A stretch of 38,484 bases of DNA from Acidobacteriota bacterium. GTDB lineage: Bacteria; Acidobacteriota; Terriglobia; Acidiferrales; UBA7541. The notes under the pieces are model-generated. The model worked only from the letters and a program-made list of their open reading frames with translations. It was not told the DNA's origin and did not search any database. Both the position numbers and the translations under genes were made by a program. The DNA lies in assembly GCA_003154775.1 (NCBI GenBank), contig PMES01000047.1:1-38484 (forward strand), read 5' to 3'. Positions 8,010 through 16,237 of this stretch are shown here, piece by piece (the first letter of the stretch is position 1; each line of letters starts with the position of its first letter).

Positions 8010-9158
8010 TTGCTGCGACTTCTTCCAGCGATCCTATTTCTCTTTATCTCGGCGGCTCTCTCCGTCGCGGCCCATCCCCAATCCTCTCCCAACGACAAGC
8101 CCTCCACCTGCGACTCCCTTCTCGCCTCCAAATCCAAGGTCTACGGCTTCCATCCCGCCCAACTAAACGAATCCCAAATCGACGCCAAAGGCAAGGAACT
8201 CGACGTCTTCTGGAAGCAGGTCCAGGCCGCCGGCCCCGAAGGCGCTGCTTGCCTTAAACTCATGCTCGCTGCGGAAACCACCGACCACAATTTCCAATTC
8301 GATGCCGGCGAATTCCTCTATCAGATGGACCCCTCGCCCGATTCCCTCAAGATCGTCCGCGATGCCATCGCCCAGGCCGATTTCCAGGAGACCGATCCCG
8401 CCAATTATCTTTCTCTCGCCCTCGCGCTTTCTCAAACTGGCGTTGACATTCAGCCGCTCGCCGCACGCCTCCTCCGCTATCCCAACGCCACCATACACAT
8501 TTCCGAGCACGCCCTCGATCTCGACGCGGACACCGCCGCGCTATTCCTCTACGGCAGCATGCCCGCCGCTCAGGCCACCAACGCCTTGATCGCCGAATTG
8601 CAGGCCCCCGAACTCTTCGTGCGCTCCGCCGCCGCCCACCTCCTCGCCGAACAACTCAACGAGGACGCCTTCCGCACCCTCAGCCGTTGGGATGGCGTGG
8701 ACAAAATCGAGGAAGAGTATCGCCGCAATGACGTCCATGCAGTCCTGAAATATCAGCCGCCCGATCCCGCCGACCTCGCGCAACCCAAATTCACCCGCGA
8801 GCAGGTTTTGAAAGTCATTGCCGCCCTGCCCCACACGCGCAAGGAATTCGACGACGCCATGAGCACGCGCGGCGCAGCCTTCGACAAAAAGCTCCACGAC
8901 GCCAACCTCACGCAAGAGCAGCTCACCAAAGCCGTCGCCGACAGCGAGCCCATCTATGGCATCGCCAATCACACCGCCTTCCTGAACAGCGCTGTAGCCA
9001 CTCTCCAACCCGAGGACTTCAAAACCCTCCAGGACGCCCGCCGCAAAGCCGTCTTCAACGTTTCCGATGAAAGCCTCGAAGAGTATCTGGCCTTCACCCA
9101 ATTGATGATCCGCCTGATCAACAAACTCGATCTGTACAAGGACTATCGCGCGCACTAA
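8010..9158 (+). CDS. exported helical-repeat protein of unknown function
   Basis: 382 aa from a TTG codon preceded by GAGGTGA; there is no better ATG before the signal peptide. Residues 1-22 are hydrophobic (LLPAILFLFISAALSVAA), consistent with export. The rest is almost wholly helical with spaced pairs such as FLYQMDPSPDSLKIV, ALIAELQAPELFVRSAAAHLLAEQL and LEEYLAFTQLMIRLINKLD, reminiscent of HEAT/TPR-like helical repeats, which usually bind proteins. No enzymatic motif is visible. It ends 34 nt before the next gene on the same strand and may be the first member of the operon leading to the NtrY/NtrX-like pair. Confidence 0.7.
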   Translation: MLRLLPAILFLFISAALSVAAHPQSSPNDKPSTCDSLLASKSKVYGFHPAQLNESQIDAKGKELDVFWKQVQAAGPEGAACLKLMLAAETTDHNFQFDAGEFLYQMDPSPDSLKIVRDAIAQADFQETDPANYLSLALALSQTGVDIQPLAARLLRYPNATIHISEHALDLDADTAALFLYGSMPAAQATNALIAELQAPELFVRSAAAHLLAEQLNEDAFRTLSRWDGVDKIEEEYRRNDVHAVLKYQPPDPADLAQPKFTREQVLKVIAALPHTRKEFDDAMSTRGAAFDKKLHDANLTQEQLTKAVADSEPIYGIANHTAFLNSAVATLQPEDFKTLQDARRKAVFNVSDESLEEYLAFTQLMIRLINKLDLYKDYRAH

Positions 9159-9191
9159 GGCTTCAGCGAGCACACAGCGCAAGGGGCCCGC

Positions 9192-10229
9192 GTGTTATCA
9201 TCTTTTCAGAACGCCGTGCTCCCAAGATCTGAGAACTCTCGCTCTCGACCGTCCCGCTTCTTCCTCGCGCTGCTTATTCTTTGTTTTGTTTCCCTGCCGC
9301 CAACCATGCCCGCTGACTCCAATTCGCTCGATGATGCCGCGCGTCAACTCGCGGACCGCATCGCCGCCATTCCCAATCTTCACGGTCCCCTTCGCGTGGA
9401 GTTTCACGCCGACGCGAATCTCGCCGCCGATTCCACCTGGCAGGACACCCTTCGCCAGGAACTCGAAAAGCGCCGTTTGACCATCACCGAAGAGCCTAGC
9501 GCTCCCCTCCTGAAAGTGGGCGCGGTCGAAACCCCCACCCAACTGGTGCTCACCGCCAGCACTCGTGTCGGTGATCGCGACGATGTCCGCATCGTTGCCG
9601 TAGCGCGCGCCGCTTTCACCGCTCCCGCGCTTGCCGTCGCTCCCGTGCGTATCGCTCGCCAGCTTGTCTACGAAAGTTCCGACCGCATCATGGACGCCTC
9701 CGCACTCGGCTCCGCCGCCGAAGGTGGCCTCGCCGTCCTCCTCTACCGCAACGCGGAACTGTTCGTTCTTCGCCTTGACTCCTCCGGTGCTGTCAAGCAA
9801 ACCGTCTCCCTCGCCGCCGCGAATCTTCACGCCACGCGCGATCCTCGCGGCGAACTCACCGATAAGGCCGCCACCGGCGAAGTGCTTCTCCCCGGAAAGC
9901 TCTGCGAGTTCACCTGGACCACGGGCGACGAACCCCGCTGCCGCGCAAAAAAAACCGAATGGCGCACGGCAAGCGTGCTCACCTCTCCCTGCGACTCGAG
10001 CAACTGGAAGCTCGAAGCCCGGGGCGATGACTGGTCCTCGCCCGATCTCCTACAAATCGTTCCGGACTCCTCCGCGCGTGCCGGCAGCGCTGCATTATTC
10101 AACGAGTTTCCCGGACCCATTCTCAGTATCAATGGCGAACGGGATCCCGGCAGCGCGCTCATTGTGGCCCGCAATTTGCATACAGGAAATTATGAGGTTT
10201 ACAAAATCACTCTGGTTTGCGGGAATTAG
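9192..10229 (+). CDS. exported protein of unknown function, first in the solute-binding/two-component run
   Basis: 345 aa from a GTG at 9192. A basic N-terminus (SENSRSRPSRF) precedes a hydrophobic segment FFLALLILCFVSLPP (about 23-37), a signal peptide or anchor. The following region up to about residue 140 is alpha/beta (DDAARQLADRIAAIP, then RVEFHADANLA and LRQELEKRRLTI), as in lipoproteins that assemble small alpha/beta domains. The C-terminal part is beta-rich and has four Cys (KLCEFTW, PRCRAKK, SPCDSS, LVCGN) that could form disulfides. The gene's end overlaps the solute-binding protein gene by 38 nt, indicating translational coupling. Family not recognised. Confidence 0.72.
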   Translation: MLSSFQNAVLPRSENSRSRPSRFFLALLILCFVSLPPTMPADSNSLDDAARQLADRIAAIPNLHGPLRVEFHADANLAADSTWQDTLRQELEKRRLTITEEPSAPLLKVGAVETPTQLVLTASTRVGDRDDVRIVAVARAAFTAPALAVAPVRIARQLVYESSDRIMDASALGSAAEGGLAVLLYRNAELFVLRLDSSGAVKQTVSLAAANLHATRDPRGELTDKAATGEVLLPGKLCEFTWTTGDEPRCRAKKTEWRTASVLTSPCDSSNWKLEARGDDWSSPDLLQIVPDSSARAGSAALFNEFPGPILSINGERDPGSALIVARNLHTGNYEVYKITLVCGN

Positions 10230-11763
10230 CGCCGTTCTGCTTTTTTCGCTCGCGGCACCCGCGGCAAGCGCCACCAAGCGCCCCCGCTATGGCGGAACTT
10301 TGCGCGTCGAATTGTTCGCAACCAGTGTTTCCCTTGACCCGCGTGAGTGGAAAAGCGGCTCGCTCTCCGCGCGCGACGACGAAAAACTGGCCGCGCTTGT
10401 TTACGATCGTCTCGTCACCCTCGACGATTACGGAAGATTCCAGCCGGCCCTGGCAGTCGAGTGGTCGCACGACGCCGCGGCGAGAAATTGGCAATTCAAG
10501 CTTCGCCCCGGCGTGATGTTTTCCGATGGCTCTCTTCTCACCGCCGCCGACGTAGTCGCCTCTTTGCAATCCCTGCTGCCCGCAGGCTTGCAGCTCACGG
10601 CAACCGACACCGCCATCTCCATTCACTCGCCTCATCCCGTTCCCGATCTGCTCGAACAACTCGCCTCTGGCCGCCATTTTGTGTTTCGCACGCTGCCTGA
10701 TGACACGCTTCTCGGCACTGGGCCTTTCTACGTCGCCGAAATCAGCCCCGCCGCTCCCTACGAAGCCAACCCCCTCGCTACAAAGCCCGCGCGCCTGAAG
10801 TTTCGCGCCAATGAACAATCCTGGGCCGGCCGTCCCTTCCTGGACGCCGTCGAAGTCACCCTCGGCGAGCCGCCCCTGCGCCAGCTCTTCGATCTGCAGG
10901 TCGGCAAAGCCGATATTGTCGAAGTCGCTCCCGACCTTGTCCGCAAAGCCCGCCAGGACAATCTTCGCGTGTGGAGTTCCGCGCCCAAGACGCTCCTCGC
11001 CTTGCGCTTCGACGAAGCCCAGCCCGCCTCCGCCGACGGCCATCTCCGCGAAGCCTTGGCCCTTTCCCTGGACCGTGACACCATGGCCAATGTGTTGCTT
11101 CAAAAGCAAGCCGAACCCGCCCCCGCCCTTTTGCCCGGCTGGCTCTCGGGATATGCTTTCCTTTTCGAGAGTCCTATGAATCTGGAACGCGCCAAGGAGA
11201 TTCGCGCCTCGCTTCCGGCCAACGAAGCAGGCGGCACCGAACCCCTGCGCTTGCGCGTGGATGCCGGTGGCGACCTGATGAAATTGCTTGGCGAACGCGT
11301 GGCCGTGAATGCTCGTCAAGCGAATCTGTCCGTGCAGGTCGTGACGCACTCCTCATCCGCAAGCGGTGGCGCGGCTCCGGTCTCGCCCGCCAATCCTTCC
11401 ATTGGTTTGCATCTTTTCGCCTGGCACTACGATTCCCTCTCGCCGCGCGCGGAGCTGGAGGCCATGGTGAACCAGCTTCATTTGGAGCAGGCGCCCGAAA
11501 CCACTCAGCCGCTCACCGATCCGGAGCAGCGCTACGCCCAGGAGCGCCGCATGCTCGAAGAACGCCGCGTGCTTCCGCTCGTGCTCCTCCCCGAATACGT
11601 CGGCATCGCCGCACCTGTGCGCAACTGGATGCCCGCGCGCTGGGGCGAATGGCGCCTTGCCGATGTCTGGCTCGAAAAAGGCGAGAGCGCTCCGGCCGCG
11701 CCGAATGGCGGTGCATCGCCCGATAATTCTGCGGCGTCGCATGGTAAGGGAGTGCACCAATGA
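10192..11763 (+). CDS. extracellular solute-binding protein, family 5 (SBP_bac_5)
   Basis: The frame is open from 9631, but the upstream part is a shadow of the preceding gene; ATG 10192 with AGGAAAT before it opens a proper signal peptide (MRFTKSLWFAGISAVLLFSL, cleavage near ASA). The mature protein begins KRPRYGGTLRVEL and shows the family-5 pattern: LVYDRLVTLDDYGRFQPALA, then FKLRPGVMFSDGSLLTAADV and REALALSLDRDTMANVLL. 523 aa is normal. This family binds peptides, nickel or other ligands for ABC importers. No permease or ATPase gene is nearby; instead the stop codon overlaps the start of a histidine kinase, so a ligand-sensing role is possible (inference). Confidence 0.85.
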   Translation: MRFTKSLWFAGISAVLLFSLAAPAASATKRPRYGGTLRVELFATSVSLDPREWKSGSLSARDDEKLAALVYDRLVTLDDYGRFQPALAVEWSHDAAARNWQFKLRPGVMFSDGSLLTAADVVASLQSLLPAGLQLTATDTAISIHSPHPVPDLLEQLASGRHFVFRTLPDDTLLGTGPFYVAEISPAAPYEANPLATKPARLKFRANEQSWAGRPFLDAVEVTLGEPPLRQLFDLQVGKADIVEVAPDLVRKARQDNLRVWSSAPKTLLALRFDEAQPASADGHLREALALSLDRDTMANVLLQKQAEPAPALLPGWLSGYAFLFESPMNLERAKEIRASLPANEAGGTEPLRLRVDAGGDLMKLLGERVAVNARQANLSVQVVTHSSSASGGAAPVSPANPSIGLHLFAWHYDSLSPRAELEAMVNQLHLEQAPETTQPLTDPEQRYAQERRMLEERRVLPLVLLPEYVGIAAPVRNWMPARWGEWRLADVWLEKGESAPAAPNGGASPDNSAASHGKGVHQ

Positions 11764-13619
11764 GTTTTCGCAGCAAAGTCTTCGCCATTTTCCTGGTCAC
11801 CGTGCTGGCTTCGGTTTCCCTCGTCGCTTACGGCGTGAGCTTCTACACGCAACGCTCTTTCGAAGCCATGGACACGCAGCGCTCCGAAGCGCTGGTCGCC
11901 CAATTCAACAAGGAATTTGCGCAGCGCGGCGAAGTCGTCGTCCAGCAGGTGGAGAACATCACCAACGCCGATGTTACCGTGCGCATGGCTCTCGATCTGG
12001 CGCGCCCCAACGCCGACGCTTCGCTCTATGTCCACGACGCCAACGGCGCCGCCCAGGAGCACGGCCTGAACTTCGTCGAATTTGTGAACACCGACGGCAC
12101 CCTGATCTCCTCGGCGCAATATCCCGCGCGTGTCGGCTACAAAAATGACTGGGTCAACAATGTCAAGGATTGGCGCGGTTCGCCCGCCTTCCTCAAAAAA
12201 GAAGAATTGCCCGATGGCGTCGAGCTTTCCCTGACTGCGGTGCGCACCCAATCCGTTGGCGACCGCAATCTCTATGTCATCGGCGGCCGCCGCCTGGACC
12301 AGAATTTCCTTGCCTCTCTCGTGCTTCCTGCCGGCACGCGCGCCCTGCTTTATCGCAATCTCGAAGCGAATTTCGTTCCCGCCGCGCTCGCCGACGCCTC
12401 CGGCCCCGTCCCGCAGGCCGACCTGTTGCAACCGCTCATCGAGCAGGTGCAGAAGCAATCCACCCCGCAAACTCTCATCAAGACCATTGACTGGACCTCC
12501 GACCCCGCTTCCTCCGAAACTTTTCACGCCATGCCCCTCACCGGGCGCAACGGCGAAGTGCTCGGCGTTCTCTTGCTCGGCAGTTCGCGCAAGGAACTGG
12601 TCACCCTGCACCGCGAAATTCTGAAGACCGCCGCGCTCGTTGCCCTCGCCGCTCTTCTCATCGGCCTGCTCCTAAGCTGGTGGGTCTCCCGGCGCATCAC
12701 ACGCCCCGTCGAAGAGCTCGCCAATGGCGCTCGCGATGTTGCCTCCGGCCGCTGGGACACCCACATTGACGTCAAAGGCAGCGACGAAATCGGCCAGCTC
12801 GCCGCCGCTTTCAACGACATGACCAAAACCCTCGCCTCGCAAAAGGAAAAGCTGGTACAGACCGAGCGCGTCGCCGCCTGGCGCGAACTCGCCCGTCGCC
12901 TGGCCCACGAATTGCGCAATCCGCTCTTCCCCCTGCAGATCACCGTCGAAAATCTCCAGCGCGCCCGCCAGCTTGGCCCGCAGCAGTTTCAGGAAGTCTT
13001 CAGCGAAGCCACCGCCACCCTTAAAGCCGAACTTGCCAATCTCAACACCATCGTCGGCCGCTTCAGCGATTTTTCCAAAATGCCCGCCCCGCAATTCACC
13101 AGGGTGAACGTCAACGAAGTGCTGCGCAACGCCGTGCGTCTCTTCGAACCGCAATTCACCGCTGTCGGCAAGCCCTCGATCGCCACGGAATTTTTCCTCA
13201 GCGAATCGCTGCCGGAGATTGACGCCGATCCCGATCTCCTGCACCGCGCGTTTCAGAATCTCGTGCTCAATGCTCTCGACGCCATGCCCGCCGGCGGCAC
13301 CATCACATTTAAGAGCAGCGATGCCGGCGAATCCGTGCGCATTGAAGTGGCCGACACCGGCAAAGGACTTACGCCCGAAGAGTGCTCGCGCCTCTTCACT
13401 CCTTACTACACGACGAAGCAGCTCGGCACGGGCCTCGGTCTGGCCATCGTGCAATCTGTCGTCAGCGATCATCATGGCTCGATTTCCGTTTCCAGCGAAG
13501 AAGGCCGCGGCGCCGCATTCCGCATCGATTTGCCCAAGCGCCAGTCCGGCGTTGTCGTCAAAGCCAGGGAAGACTCCGCCTCACACGAAGTCGAGTCCGC
13601 CCCAGCCGTCTCGGACTAG
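11760..13619 (+). CDS. NtrY-like membrane sensor histidine kinase
   Basis: 619 aa; the ATG overlaps the TGA of the solute-binding protein gene (ATGA). Transmembrane helix 1 is at about 7-27, a large extracytoplasmic domain at 30-285 (Cache-like in character), helix 2 at about 287-308, HAMP at 309-362, the dimerisation/phosphoacceptor domain with His383 in LAHELRNPLFPLQ, and a Bergerat-fold ATPase with QNLVLNALDAMP (499-510), DTGKG (532-536) and GTGLGLAI (556-563). The H-E-L-R-N-P-L-F-P-L-Q signature and the NtrX-like regulator that follows support NtrY kinship. Five palindromes separate it from that regulator. The ligand is unknown; the co-translated solute-binding protein is the obvious candidate partner. 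Confidence 0.9.
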   Translation: MSFRSKVFAIFLVTVLASVSLVAYGVSFYTQRSFEAMDTQRSEALVAQFNKEFAQRGEVVVQQVENITNADVTVRMALDLARPNADASLYVHDANGAAQEHGLNFVEFVNTDGTLISSAQYPARVGYKNDWVNNVKDWRGSPAFLKKEELPDGVELSLTAVRTQSVGDRNLYVIGGRRLDQNFLASLVLPAGTRALLYRNLEANFVPAALADASGPVPQADLLQPLIEQVQKQSTPQTLIKTIDWTSDPASSETFHAMPLTGRNGEVLGVLLLGSSRKELVTLHREILKTAALVALAALLIGLLLSWWVSRRITRPVEELANGARDVASGRWDTHIDVKGSDEIGQLAAAFNDMTKTLASQKEKLVQTERVAAWRELARRLAHELRNPLFPLQITVENLQRARQLGPQQFQEVFSEATATLKAELANLNTIVGRFSDFSKMPAPQFTRVNVNEVLRNAVRLFEPQFTAVGKPSIATEFFLSESLPEIDADPDLLHRAFQNLVLNALDAMPAGGTITFKSSDAGESVRIEVADTGKGLTPEECSRLFTPYYTTKQLGTGLGLAIVQSVVSDHHGSISVSSEEGRGAAFRIDLPKRQSGVVVKAREDSASHEVESAPAVSD

Positions 13620-13625
13620 GGTTTT

Positions 13626-13853
13626 GTAGTGGCCGACCTTCAGGTCGGTTCTTGGGTTCCTCTTGGGTTTTGTGGCACAGGCACTCCTGCCTGTGCTCTT
13701 GGGGTTTTCTTGGTTATGTAGGGTCCGCCTTCCGAGGCGGACCGCTCTTGGGTTTTCGTGGGTTTTGTAGTGGCCGGTCTTTAGACCGGTTCTTGGGTTC
13801 TTCTTGCTTTTGTAGAGGCCGCCTTCCGAGGCGGGCGCATTTCTCTTGGGTTA
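13626..13853 (+). repeat. array of five different palindromes with a shared linker, between kinase and regulator
   Basis: Five perfect inverted repeats follow one another: CCGACCT/AGGTCGG (13633-13648), CACAGGCA/TGCCTGTG (13676-13695), GTCCGCCT/AGGCGGAC (13723-13742), CCGGTCT/AGACCGG (13774-13789) and CCGCCT/AGGCGG (13819-13834). Stem sequences differ but each stays self-complementary, with loops of 2-4 nt. Each is preceded by a TTGTAG/TTGTGG/TATGTAG-like word and followed by CTTGGGTT or a close variant. The array fills the gap between the kinase stop and the regulator start. In mRNA it would give a row of stem-loops. Confidence 0.8.
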
Positions 13854-13885
13854 ACGACGTCTTAATCCGGCCAAAAAGGATCCCC

Positions 13886-15268
13886 GTGCCACGCAAAGCC
13901 CATCTCCTCCTGATCGACGACGCCAACACCCTCGCCTCCCTCGCCCGCGCCTTTCGCCTCGCCGGACACGAGGCCACCGTCTGCGACAACGCCCTCCGCG
14001 CCGCCGAACTTATCCAAAACGAGCGCTTCGATCTCATCCTCTCCGACGTGGTCATGCCCGGCAAAAGCGGCCTCGAACTCCTCGCAGAACTCAAGAAATC
14101 CGGCCTGCAAACCCCCATCGTCCTGATCTCCGGCCAAGCCAATATCGAAATGGCCGTGAAGGCCACCCGCCTCGGCGCCCTCGATTTTCTCGAAAAGCCT
14201 CTCACCACCGATAAGCTGCTCGTCACCGTCGAAAACGCGTTGCGCCTCTCGCGCCTCGAGGACGAAAACCGCGAACTCCGACACCGCCTCGGCAAGCACG
14301 AACTCGTCGGCTCCGGCCCCTCCATGAAAAAGCTCCTCGCGCAAATCGAACGCGTTGCCGCCAGCGAAACCCGCGTCTGCATCCTTGGCGAAACCGGCAC
14401 CGGCAAGGAACTCGTGGCCCGCGCCATCCACGAAAAGTCGCCGCGCCATGACAATGCCTTCGTCACTCTCAATTGCGCCGCCGTTCCCGCCGAATTGATC
14501 GAATCGGAACTCTTCGGCCATGAAAAGGGCGCGTTCACCGGCGCCGCCGGCCGCCACGTCGGAAAATTCGAGCAGGCCGAAGGTGGCACACTCTTCCTCG
14601 ATGAAATCGGCGACATGGCCCTGGCCATGCAGGCCAAACTGCTCCGCGTCCTCGAAGAAGGCGAAGTCGAACGCGTCGGCGGCGACAAGCCCATTAAGGT
14701 TAATGTGCGCGTGATCGTCGCCACGCATCGCAATCTCGACGAACTCGTCAAAAAGAACGAATTTCGCAGCGACCTCTATCACCGTGTCTACGTCTTTCCT
14801 CTGAATCTCCCTCCGCTACGCGAGCGTCCCGAGGATTTTCCGGATCTCGTCGCCCACTTCGCCCGCCAGGTCGCCGCGCAAAACGGCTGGAAAGAAAAAC
14901 TCTTCACGCCAGAAGCCATCGACGTACTGCGCCGCTACTCCTGGCCCGGCAACGTTCGCGAATTGCGCAATATCGTCGAGCGCCTCGTCCTCCTCGCCAA
15001 CGCAGACACGGTTACGCCCGACGACGTCCGCCTCACCCTGCCCGCCTCCGAATCCTCCATCGCCCCCGCTGCAAACGCCGACGCCGCGCAGGGCACTCTC
15101 GTCGAACGCACCGAAGCCTTCGAGCGTGAAACCCTCCTCGCCGAAATCCGCCGCCACAATTTCCACATGACCAACGTCGCCCGCGCCCTCGGCCTCGAGC
15201 GCAGCCACCTCTACAAAAAGTGTCAGCAACTCGGCATCGATCTCCACTCCCTCCGCAAACCCGAGTAA
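13886..15268 (+). CDS. NtrX-like sigma54-dependent response regulator
   Basis: The frame is open from 13382 through the palindrome array, but the protein proper starts at GTG 13886 (AAAAGGA 5-6 nt upstream), 460 aa. Receiver domain 1-120 with acidic pair DD11-12, phosphoacceptor Asp54 (LILSDVVMPG) and Lys104 (FLEKPL). AAA+ domain about 138-375 with Walker A GETGTGKE (168-175), the sigma54-contact loop GAFTGA (215-220), Walker B LFLDEIGDM and the arginine-finger region. Fis-type helix-turn-helix at the C-terminus (NVARALGLERSHLYKKCQQL). It should activate sigma54 promoters when phosphorylated by the adjacent kinase. Targets are not evident in the window. Confidence 0.92.
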   Translation: MPRKAHLLLIDDANTLASLARAFRLAGHEATVCDNALRAAELIQNERFDLILSDVVMPGKSGLELLAELKKSGLQTPIVLISGQANIEMAVKATRLGALDFLEKPLTTDKLLVTVENALRLSRLEDENRELRHRLGKHELVGSGPSMKKLLAQIERVAASETRVCILGETGTGKELVARAIHEKSPRHDNAFVTLNCAAVPAELIESELFGHEKGAFTGAAGRHVGKFEQAEGGTLFLDEIGDMALAMQAKLLRVLEEGEVERVGGDKPIKVNVRVIVATHRNLDELVKKNEFRSDLYHRVYVFPLNLPPLRERPEDFPDLVAHFARQVAAQNGWKEKLFTPEAIDVLRRYSWPGNVRELRNIVERLVLLANADTVTPDDVRLTLPASESSIAPAANADAAQGTLVERTEAFERETLLAEIRRHNFHMTNVARALGLERSHLYKKCQQLGIDLHSLRKPE

Positions 15269-15281
15269 CCCCGCGCCACGC

Positions 15282-15335
15282 CGTGGCACAGTCACTCCTG
15301 TTTACCCTGAGCCTCGAAGGGACTGTGCTCTTGGG
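15282..15335 (+). repeat. 54-nt dispersed repeat, copy 1
   Basis: Starts CGTGGCACAGTC and ends ACTGTGCTCTTGGG, so CACAGTC (15287-15293) and GACTGTG (15321-15327) can pair. It matches the copy at 22871-22924 in 48 of 54 positions without gaps by hand alignment. The second palindrome of the 13.6-kb array (CACAGGCA...TGCCTGTGCTCTTGGG) looks like a shortened member of the same family. Confidence 0.75.
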
Positions 15336-15376
15336 CTGCATTTGTCGTGACCGATCCCGCCCCGCGTGCCACCTCA

Positions 15377-15410
15377 CAAAAAAACACCGTGGCGGATCTC
15401 GCCACGGTGT
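15377..15410 (-). terminator. intrinsic terminator of the His-rich exported protein gene
   Basis: ACACCGTGGCG (15384-15394), loop GATCT, CGCCACGGTGT (15400-15410) form a perfect 11-bp stem. Read on the minus strand the stem is followed by a run of seven T (A-run 15378-15384 on the plus strand). It begins 30 nt after the stop of the minus-strand gene. This is the clearest Rho-independent terminator in the window. Confidence 0.85.
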
Positions 15411-15440
15411 TCGATACGCTCGACGAATTCTACCGCCTGT

Positions 15441-15902
15441 TTACCTGTGCGCTTCCACCCAGTGAATCGCTTCTTCCACATGACGGTGCGCCTTGTCAAT
15501 GTGACCCAGCGCCCGTTCTTGCAGGCCCTCCGCAAACCGGTTGTCCTCTTCCTTCGCAATATCCGCATGCGCCTTGTTCAAAAGCTCCAACGCGCGATGC
15601 AACCGCCCGGGCCAGTCCATGTGGGAATCAACGGGCGGGTGATCGTTCAGGTCTTTTCCGTCGTCGATCGAAGCCTTCTTGATCTCTCTGATGGCCTCAT
15701 CGATTTCATGTATGGCATCTTCTTCTTCGTGGCGTAGGTGACCCCCGTCGGGGCGCTGTAAATGAGCACGAGCCGTGCGCAAATCGCTTAGCGCGTGCAG
15801 ATAGGCGGGATGCCGGCCCTGGGCAAAAGTACTGTTGGCACTGAGCGCAAAAAATAGCACGAATACCATAGCTGGAATGAAAATTCGGGCAACAGCTTTC
15901 AT
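15441..15902 (-). CDS. His-rich, helical exported protein with an internal duplication
   Basis: Reading starts at ATG 15902 with AGGAG upstream; an open extension to 16037 is ignored because the signal peptide (MKAVARIFIPAMVFVLFFAL, cleavage after TFA) sits at this ATG. 153 aa, about 126 mature. The mature part is predicted nearly all helical and contains 15 His. Two halves resemble one another: LHALSDLRTARAHLQ...AIHEIDEAIREIKKA (about 35-77) and LHRALELLNKAHADI...ALGHIDKAHRHVEEAI (about 101-146), joined by DDGKDLNDHPPVDSHMDWPG. A four-helix bundle with metal-binding potential is plausible but unproven. Proteins of this pattern occur in Acidobacteriota as far as I recall; function unknown. 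Confidence 0.8.
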   Translation of the reverse strand: MKAVARIFIPAMVFVLFFALSANSTFAQGRHPAYLHALSDLRTARAHLQRPDGGHLRHEEEDAIHEIDEAIREIKKASIDDGKDLNDHPPVDSHMDWPGRLHRALELLNKAHADIAKEEDNRFAEGLQERALGHIDKAHRHVEEAIHWVEAHR

Positions 15903-16237
15903 GGATTTGTTTTCTCCTGGAATGAGTGTCTCTGTGCGCAGGGGTGCACCCCCCCAACGACTCGCGGAAGCGAACCACTCCGAGCACCTTGTACCTTCAA
16001 ACACAGTAGCAAACGAGAAGTTTCTGGTCGCTCCCATTCAGAAAGCTTGATTCCTACCTCTAACCGCCCTTTCGGACAGCCCCGCTCACGCCGCTTGTGG
16101 GCTGCAAGACGGGGGGCCCGCGCCTTTTTCTTCTCTGCGAGCCTCTGTGCTCTCTGTGGTGAATTCCTCTCCCCGGTTTTCCAGCAGCCTTCGCAAAGTC
16201 CTCACCCTGCGCCGCGCATCGTGGCAGAATACAAGCG

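Noticed and set aside
9631-10191. N-terminal 187-codon extension of the solute-binding protein frame
   Set aside because: It overlaps the preceding gene in another frame and translates to Ser/Pro/Arg-rich shadow sequence; the signal peptide begins at 10192.
13671-13690. TGGCAC word resembling a sigma54 -24 element
   Set aside because: The GC dinucleotide is not at the spacing required for a -12 element; the word belongs to a palindrome.
13382-13885. N-terminal extension of the NtrX-like regulator through the palindromes
   Set aside because: Translates repeats and the end of the kinase gene; the receiver domain starts properly at GTG 13886.
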